From positions 1 to 9,567 of the forward strand of contig JBAVKQ010000010.1 of assembly GCA_049688395.1 (NCBI GenBank): a stretch of DNA of 9,567 bases, in the 5' to 3' direction. The translations under genes and the position numbers were made by a program. The notes beneath the pieces are model-generated. The model had not been told where the DNA came from. It did no database searches and saw only the letters and a program-made list of their open reading frames with translations. Shown piece after piece: positions 6,373 to 9,567 of the stretch; position 1 is the first letter of the stretch; the number at the start of each line of letters is the position of its first letter. Source of the stretch: Prado023 sp049688395 (lineage in GTDB: Bacteria; Actinomycetota; Actinomycetes; S36-B12; CAIYMF01).

Positions 6373-6588
6373 ATGCCACGGCTACGGGTCACCCACCTGG
6401 CCACCGGCCGCACTCTCATCGGCTCGCCCGACGAGTTGCTCGACTGGCTCGCGGGATGGTGGCCCGACGAGGACCCCGATGATGCCGATGTCTACTCGAT
6501 CATCACCCAGGCGGTGTATGGGTGGGAGCAGGGAAGGTTCGACGCGTCGCCCGATCAGCGCCTGGGCGTGCGAGCCGAACTGCTCTGA
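6373..6588 (+). CDS. Small acidic hypothetical protein, 71 aa
   Basis: Residues 1-71 run from MPRLRVTHLATG to GVRAELL. The protein has a basic beta-like start, an acidic middle (WWPDEDPDDADVYSII, about 29-44) and a likely helical end. No signal peptide, membrane segment or catalytic motif is seen, and I do not recognise a family. The start is set by the TAGGGT-N7-ATG arrangement; the frame stays open upstream to 6133 but that part overlaps the divergent operon and has no start signal. It ends convergently with the 67-aa gene, with hairpins between them. Confidence 0.65.
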   Translation: MPRLRVTHLATGRTLIGSPDELLDWLAGWWPDEDPDDADVYSIITQAVYGWEQGRFDASPDQRLGVRAELL

Positions 6589-6598
6589 TCCGACTTGG

Positions 6599-6631
6599 AC
6601 CCGGTGTACACGGGTGGGGCGGCCCCCGCCC
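6599..6631. terminator. Convergent-gene terminator hairpins
   Basis: There are two structures between the stop codons of the small convergent genes. At 6599-6615 the sequence ACCCGGTGTACACGGGT is a palindrome with one bulged G. At 6617-6631 GGGCGG-CCC-CCGCCC forms a tight 6-bp stem with a 3-nt loop followed by TTACTACTT, a T-rich tail suited to ending the plus-strand gene. Confidence 0.55.
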
Positions 6632-6634
6632 TTA

Positions 6635-6838
6635 CTACTTCAGGGCCTGCTTGAAGAACTTGTCCCGCGCGGTGTCGGCCTTGTTGCGCGCCTTGGACAA
6701 CTCCAGGGCTGAATACTTCTTGATCTTGGCCGGCGGGTCGTCGCCACCGAATGCCGCCAGGGCCTCGGCATACCGGGTCTCCGCCTCGCGCCAGTCGGTG
6801 TACAACTTGCGCTCGCCCTTGCCCTTGTGGTCTGCCAT
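6635..6838 (-). CDS. Small charged hypothetical protein, 67 aa
   Basis: The protein starts MADHKGKGERKLYTDWREAE. It is rich in Lys, Ala, Asp and Arg and is predicted mostly helical: one amphipathic helix at about 14-30 and a second at about 44-66 (SALELSKARNKADTARDKFF), separated by GGDDPP. No membrane segment or enzyme motif is seen; the family is not known to me. The start is ATG 6838 rather than the in-frame codon at 6847, because TAGGGT lies exactly 7 nt upstream of 6838 and the longer version would begin inside the promoter spacer. The helix-turn-helix-hairpin look could suit a small nucleic-acid or protein adaptor, which is a guess only. Confidence 0.68.
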   Translation of the reverse strand: MADHKGKGERKLYTDWREAETRYAEALAAFGGDDPPAKIKKYSALELSKARNKADTARDKFFKQALK

Positions 6839-6845
6839 GGCACGC

Positions 6846-6873
6846 ACCCTAGGGGTCGAAGGTGAACAGTCAA
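6846..6873 (-). promoter_or_regulatory. Full leaderless promoter of the 67-aa gene
   Basis: On the minus strand TTGACT (6868-6873) is followed after 16 nt by TAGGGT (6846-6851), then 7 nt and ATG 6838. Both hexamers are close to consensus for a vegetative sigma factor. It is the clearest promoter in the window and anchors the reading of the other TAGGGT sites. Confidence 0.7.
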
Positions 6874-6948
6874 CATTGCTCCAAGATGAATTCTTGGCAC
6901 CACCGGCCGCTGGGCGGGCCGCTGTGCCGCACGAACGCCGGAAGTGCC

Positions 6949-6985
6949 TTGTGGCGGGCCCTTCCGGGAGCGAATACTGGGTGCG
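6949..6985 (+). promoter_or_regulatory. Candidate promoter of the HD-domain gene
   Basis: TTGTGG (6949-6954), 18 nt, AATACT (6973-6978), then exactly 7 nt to ATG 6986. The geometry equals that of the TAGGGT genes. ATG 6986 is one frame away from the HD-domain frame, joined across a C8 run (6993-7000), so it would be the true start only if that run is one base short here. Confidence 0.4.
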
Positions 6986-7035
6986 ATGACCGCCCCCCCC
7001 ATCCGCCGTCCGGCCCTACGCCCGGCAGCGCGAGC

Positions 7036-7626
7036 ATGCCGGGACCCGCACAGGTGCGCGCGCTGGCCAGTGACCTGCTGGCTGCCGAGGGGACCCGGCT
7101 GGCGCATGTGCACACCGCCGGGCTGGTCGCCGATCGAATCTCGCTGCTGTTCAACTCCGAGGACGCCGAGCTGCTGGTCGCGGCCGCCACCCTGCACGAC
7201 ATCGGCAACTCAGCCCGCATCGCACACACCGGATTCCACCCCCTGGACGGGGCGGTCTTCCTGCGGGCGCAGGGATACCCCGAGCGGCTGGCCAGGCTGG
7301 TCGCACACCACTCCCCGGCGATGCTGACCGCGCCAGCACATGGCATCGACGACCTGTGCGAGCAGTTCCCCCGCGAGGACAGGCTGCTGGCCGACGCCCT
7401 GGCCTACGCCGACATGCACTCGGCCCCTGATGGGCGCCTGATCCTCGCAGAGCGGCGCCTGGCTGACATCGCACACAGGCACCCGGACCCCACCGAAGCC
7501 GAACGGGCTCAGAAGCTGCGCGCCGCGCTGGCACGCATTGGCACGGCCCTGATCGCCGCAGGTTTGGACAACCCGCACCCCAAGGGTGACGCCCTGCAGG
7601 CCTGGCGGTCGCACCCGACCCGCTGA
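7036..7626 (+). CDS. HD-domain metal-dependent phosphohydrolase-like protein
   Basis: From ATG 7036 the protein has 196 residues. The HD-superfamily metal ligands are visible in order: H26 in RLAHVHTAGLVA, the H54-D55 pair in LLVAAATLHDIGNSA, H91/H92 in LARLVAHHSPAM, and D126 in ALAYADMHSAPDG. Such proteins hydrolyse phosphoester bonds of nucleotides or related substrates; the substrate cannot be told from sequence, and there are no sensor or synthetase domains. The C-terminal 50 residues are helical. ATG 7036 has no SD; the frame is open upstream to 6862, and ATG 6986, with a promoter-like box 7 nt ahead, is one frame off across a C8 run. The N-terminal end is therefore uncertain by about 15 residues. 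It stands alone: the upstream gene diverges and a 134-bp gap follows before the ABC operon. Confidence 0.78.
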   Translation: MPGPAQVRALASDLLAAEGTRLAHVHTAGLVADRISLLFNSEDAELLVAAATLHDIGNSARIAHTGFHPLDGAVFLRAQGYPERLARLVAHHSPAMLTAPAHGIDDLCEQFPREDRLLADALAYADMHSAPDGRLILAERRLADIAHRHPDPTEAERAQKLRAALARIGTALIAAGLDNPHPKGDALQAWRSHPTR

Positions 7627-7661
7627 CCAAGTCGAGGTGTCCGACGTAACCCCTAACAGCC

Positions 7662-7671
7662 CCCACGTGGG
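7662..7671. promoter_or_regulatory. Perfect palindrome in the HD-ABC gap
   Basis: CCCACGTGGG is a perfect 10-bp palindrome about 35 nt after the HD gene and 77 nt before the TAGGGT box of the ABC operon. It could be a short operator; it is too short for a terminator by itself. Nothing else in 7627-7747 stands out. Confidence 0.25.
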
Positions 7672-7747
7672 CCTGCCGGCCCGCTCGTGTGCCAGATAGT
7701 CGACACGGAGATGACCGAGACAAGGGATCGTGGACGGGGGTGGTGTC

Positions 7748-7760
7748 TAGGGTGTGTCGT
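7748..7760 (+). promoter_or_regulatory. Leaderless promoter -10 of the ABC operon
   Basis: TAGGGT (7748-7753) is exactly 7 nt before GTG 7761, which begins the canonical MIEVAGLGKSFGD start of an ABC ATPase. No SD and no convincing -35 are seen. It fixes the start 72 nt downstream of the first ATG in the open frame. Confidence 0.55.
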
Positions 7761-8673
7761 GTGATCGAGGTTGCGGGGTTGGGCAAGTCCTTCGGGGACG
7801 TGCGGGCGGTAGACGGGGTGTCCTTCGTCCTTCCTGACGGAGTGGTGACGGGGTTCCTGGGGCCGAATGGGTCGGGCAAGTCGACCCTGATGCTGGGCTT
7901 GGACCACGGCGCGGGGATGACCAGTTCGACGGCCGGCGGCTGGGAGAGGTGGAGTCGGTGACGCGCACGGTGGGGGCGCACCTGGATGCCGAGTACTTCC
8001 ATCCCAAACGGACGGCGCGGTCGCATCTGCGGATGTTGGCCACGGAGGCCCGTGTGCCTGTCTCTCGGGTGGACGAGGTCCTTGAGGTCTTTGGTCTGAC
8101 CTCGGTGGCGGGCAAGCGGCCGAAGGGTTCTCGCTGGGCATGGGTCAACGCCTCGGCCTTGCTGGTGCAGTGTCGGCGCAGCCGCGGGCTTTGATGCTCG
8201 ACGAGCCGGCCAATGGGCTGGATCCGCAGTCGATCCATTGGTTGCGCGATTTCCTGATTGCCTGTGCCCAGCGGGGGAACGCGGTGCTGGTCAGCAGCCA
8301 CCTGCTCTCGGAGATGCAGCTGATGGCCGCTCATGTGGCGGTGATGACCAGCGGCGCGGTCGTCGCCGACGGTACGATGTCTGACCTGGTGGCCACCACG
8401 ACGGGTAGCGACGTGCTGGTGCGGACCCGGCCCGAGGATCGTCAAGCCCTGATCGACGGGCTCCTCGCGCAGGTGGTCCGGGCTGCGCCCGAGGAGGCCG
8501 ATGCGGTGAGCGTGGTTGGGGTCCCGTCCGAACGGGTCGGGCTGATCGCGTTCGCAGTCGGGGTTCCCGTCCTGGAACTGGTGACCAGGCGTGCGTCGCT
8601 GGAGCAGGCGTTCGTGGAGCTCACCGAGGGTCGGGAGCAGTCCCGGGCTGGGTCGATCGGGAATTTGGCGTGA
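7761..8673 (+). pseudogene. ABC transporter ATPase, frameshifted twice
   Basis: This is the ATP-hydrolysing subunit of a drug/antibiotic-type ABC exporter (DrrA/BcrA-like). Every hallmark is present but in three frames. Frame A (7761 to about 7925): IEVAGLGKSFGDVRAVDGV, Walker A in GFLGPNGSGKST. Frame B (about 7925-8125): FDGRRLGEVESVTRTVGAHL, AEYFHPKRTARSHLRMLA, VDEVLEVFGLTSVAGKR. Frame C (about 8125-8673): signature FSLGMGQRLGLA, Walker B ALMLDEPANGLDP, H-loop VSSHLLSE, and the usual C-terminal domain ending ASLEQAFVELTEGR. Each step is a one-base loss: T2 where T3 keeps frame (7925-7926) and G3 where G4 keeps frame (8125-8127). After Walker A, KSTLMLGLDHG is about three residues shorter than the usual KSTTMRxxLGL, a small in-frame deletion between repeated ATG/CTG codons. 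The stop overlaps the permease start (GTGA at 8670-8673). Read as printed, no full protein can be made. Confidence 0.87.
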
Positions 8674-9567
8674 GCCGGATCCTGGCTTTCGAATGGCGGC
8701 GCGAGGAATCGCTGCCCTTCACCTGGGGTTCCTCGGGATCGGCTTGGCGCTGTTGGTCTTCATCTCATGGGCGGCGATGATCTTCGGCGGCACCCAGGAG
8801 GGGGCGTCGGCCCCGGGCAGTGCACCGTCGCTGGAGGGTGTGGCCAGCTTCGACGGGGGTGGCCCGTTGGGCATCATCGTGATCACGACCTTGTGTGCTC
8901 AGGCGTTCGGTCATGAGTACCGCGATTGGACGATGCGCCCGGTCCTCTCGCAGCTCCCGAGGCGGGCCCAGATGTTCCTGGCCAAGGTGCTGGTCCCAGC
9001 GAGGTTCGTGGTCGCGTGCAACGTGCTGGCCTTATGCATTGCGGTGGCCGGCGCCGGGGTCCTGTTCGACGTCCAGGCCCAGGAGGGCTGGGGTTCTGTG
9101 GCCGAGATCGGGCTGCGCCAGATCGGTCTGGGCCTGTAGTGGGGGCTCATCGTGGCAGGGGCCACCGCCCTGATCCGCGATCTCGCAGCCGGGATCATCG
9201 CCTCGCTGGTCTTCGCCCTCGTCCTGGAGAACCTGGCAATCGGCCTGTTGACCAGGACGACCCGGTGGCCGGCGATCCCGTCAGCCGAGCTGGCTGGCTG
9301 ACCGAGAACCTGCCCATCACCAACGCCCTCACGTGGGTGGCCGATGCAGACGCGCGGGCCGCCACGGTCGCCTTCCTCTGGGCCGCGGTCCTCATCGGAG
9401 TCGCCGGTACCCTGTTCGTGCGCCCGCGACGCCTGGACAACCCCCGTGCCTCCCACTACCAGACTGGTCGATCCCGGCGCCCCAGGTGGCCGGGATCGCC
9501 GTGCTGATGGTCGCGTTGGGTGCCATGGCGGTTGCCGCGGCTGCGGCAACTGGTGAACAACGTGGGC
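8670..9567 (+). pseudogene. ABC-2-type permease, frameshifts and in-frame TAG (partial)
   Basis: This is the membrane partner of the ATPase, translationally coupled by the GTGA overlap. It starts MSRILAFEWRR in frame A, then a one-base loss near 8700 moves it to GIAALHLGFLGIGLALLVFI (TM1), an outer loop rich in Gly/Ser, AQAFGHEYRDWTMRPVLSQL (the cytoplasmic segment typical of ABC-2 permeases), and ARFVVACNVLALCIAVAGAG (TM). At 9137-9139 an in-frame TAG interrupts QIGLGL-stop-WGLIVAG; TGG to TAG would explain it. The same frame continues as IIASLVFALVLENLAIGLL to a stop at 9300. The homology then resumes one frame back as LPITNALTWVADADARAATV and VAFLWAAVLIGVAGTLFVRP. After about 9450 another shift in the same direction opens IPAPQVAGIAVLMVALGAMA, a further hydrophobic segment that runs off the window and could be the protein's last helix or a next gene. 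Confidence 0.8.

Noticed and set aside
1..9567. CRISPR array, tRNA, rRNA, toxin-antitoxin or phage defence module
   Set aside because: No regularly spaced repeats, no tRNA-like cloverleaf arms and no matching protein motifs were seen; the two small genes are convergent, not a paired operon.

Overview
The window is very GC-rich, with actinobacterial-style genes and signals: leaderless-looking starts behind TANNNT -10 boxes, many GTG starts, and transposases and a GT-pyruvyltransferase protein of the types common in Actinomycetota. I would call it a high-GC actinobacterium (Propionibacteriales/Micrococcales-like) without going further. It is an accessory, eroding segment. About a third is insertion sequence, one metabolic gene is destroyed at the IS edge, and a transporter operon at the right end is broken at several points. 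I see no CRISPR, tRNA, rRNA or phage genes.

Layout. 1-124: remnant sequence with a strong hairpin and a possible C-terminal tail of a protein. 125-1327: an IS5-family element whose transposase needs two frame changes to be read. 1327-2991: a second, unrelated IS with 20/21-matching terminal inverted repeats, carrying a DDE transposase (+) and a divergent small Cys-rich accessory ORF (-) around a shared, palindrome-bearing control region. Its right end lies inside a methylglyoxal synthase (mgsA-like) gene on the minus strand (2992-3252), which is also frameshifted and internally shortened. 3365-6160: a minus-strand two-gene operon with a 3-nt gap. A large glycosyltransferase-like + polysaccharide pyruvyltransferase fusion comes first, then a six-helix ABC-exporter-like membrane protein with no ATPase; a role in making or exporting a pyruvylated cell-surface glycan is a reasonable inference. 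6373-6588 (+) and 6635-6838 (-): two small convergent hypothetical genes separated by hairpins. 7036-7626 (+): an HD-domain phosphohydrolase-like gene. 7761-9567 (+): an ABC transporter operon (ATPase, then ABC-2-type permease with a GTGA overlap) in which almost every known motif is present but spread over three frames, with one in-frame TAG.

Two patterns cut across the window. First, three genes (6373, 6838 minus, 7761) have the same arrangement, TAGGGT then exactly 7 nt then the start codon, a leaderless-promoter signature that fixes their starts. Second, nearly all reading-frame breaks are in the same direction (loss of one base), several at short homopolymers. The 3.4 kb from 3365 to 6838 is free of breaks while the ABC operon has about five in 1.8 kb. 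That favours real decay of selected genes, but a long-read homopolymer error model cannot be excluded without raw reads. I did not find a convincing new multi-gene system; the best leads are the GT-pyruvyltransferase/TMD pair, the two-gene IS, and the uniform leaderless promoter motif.
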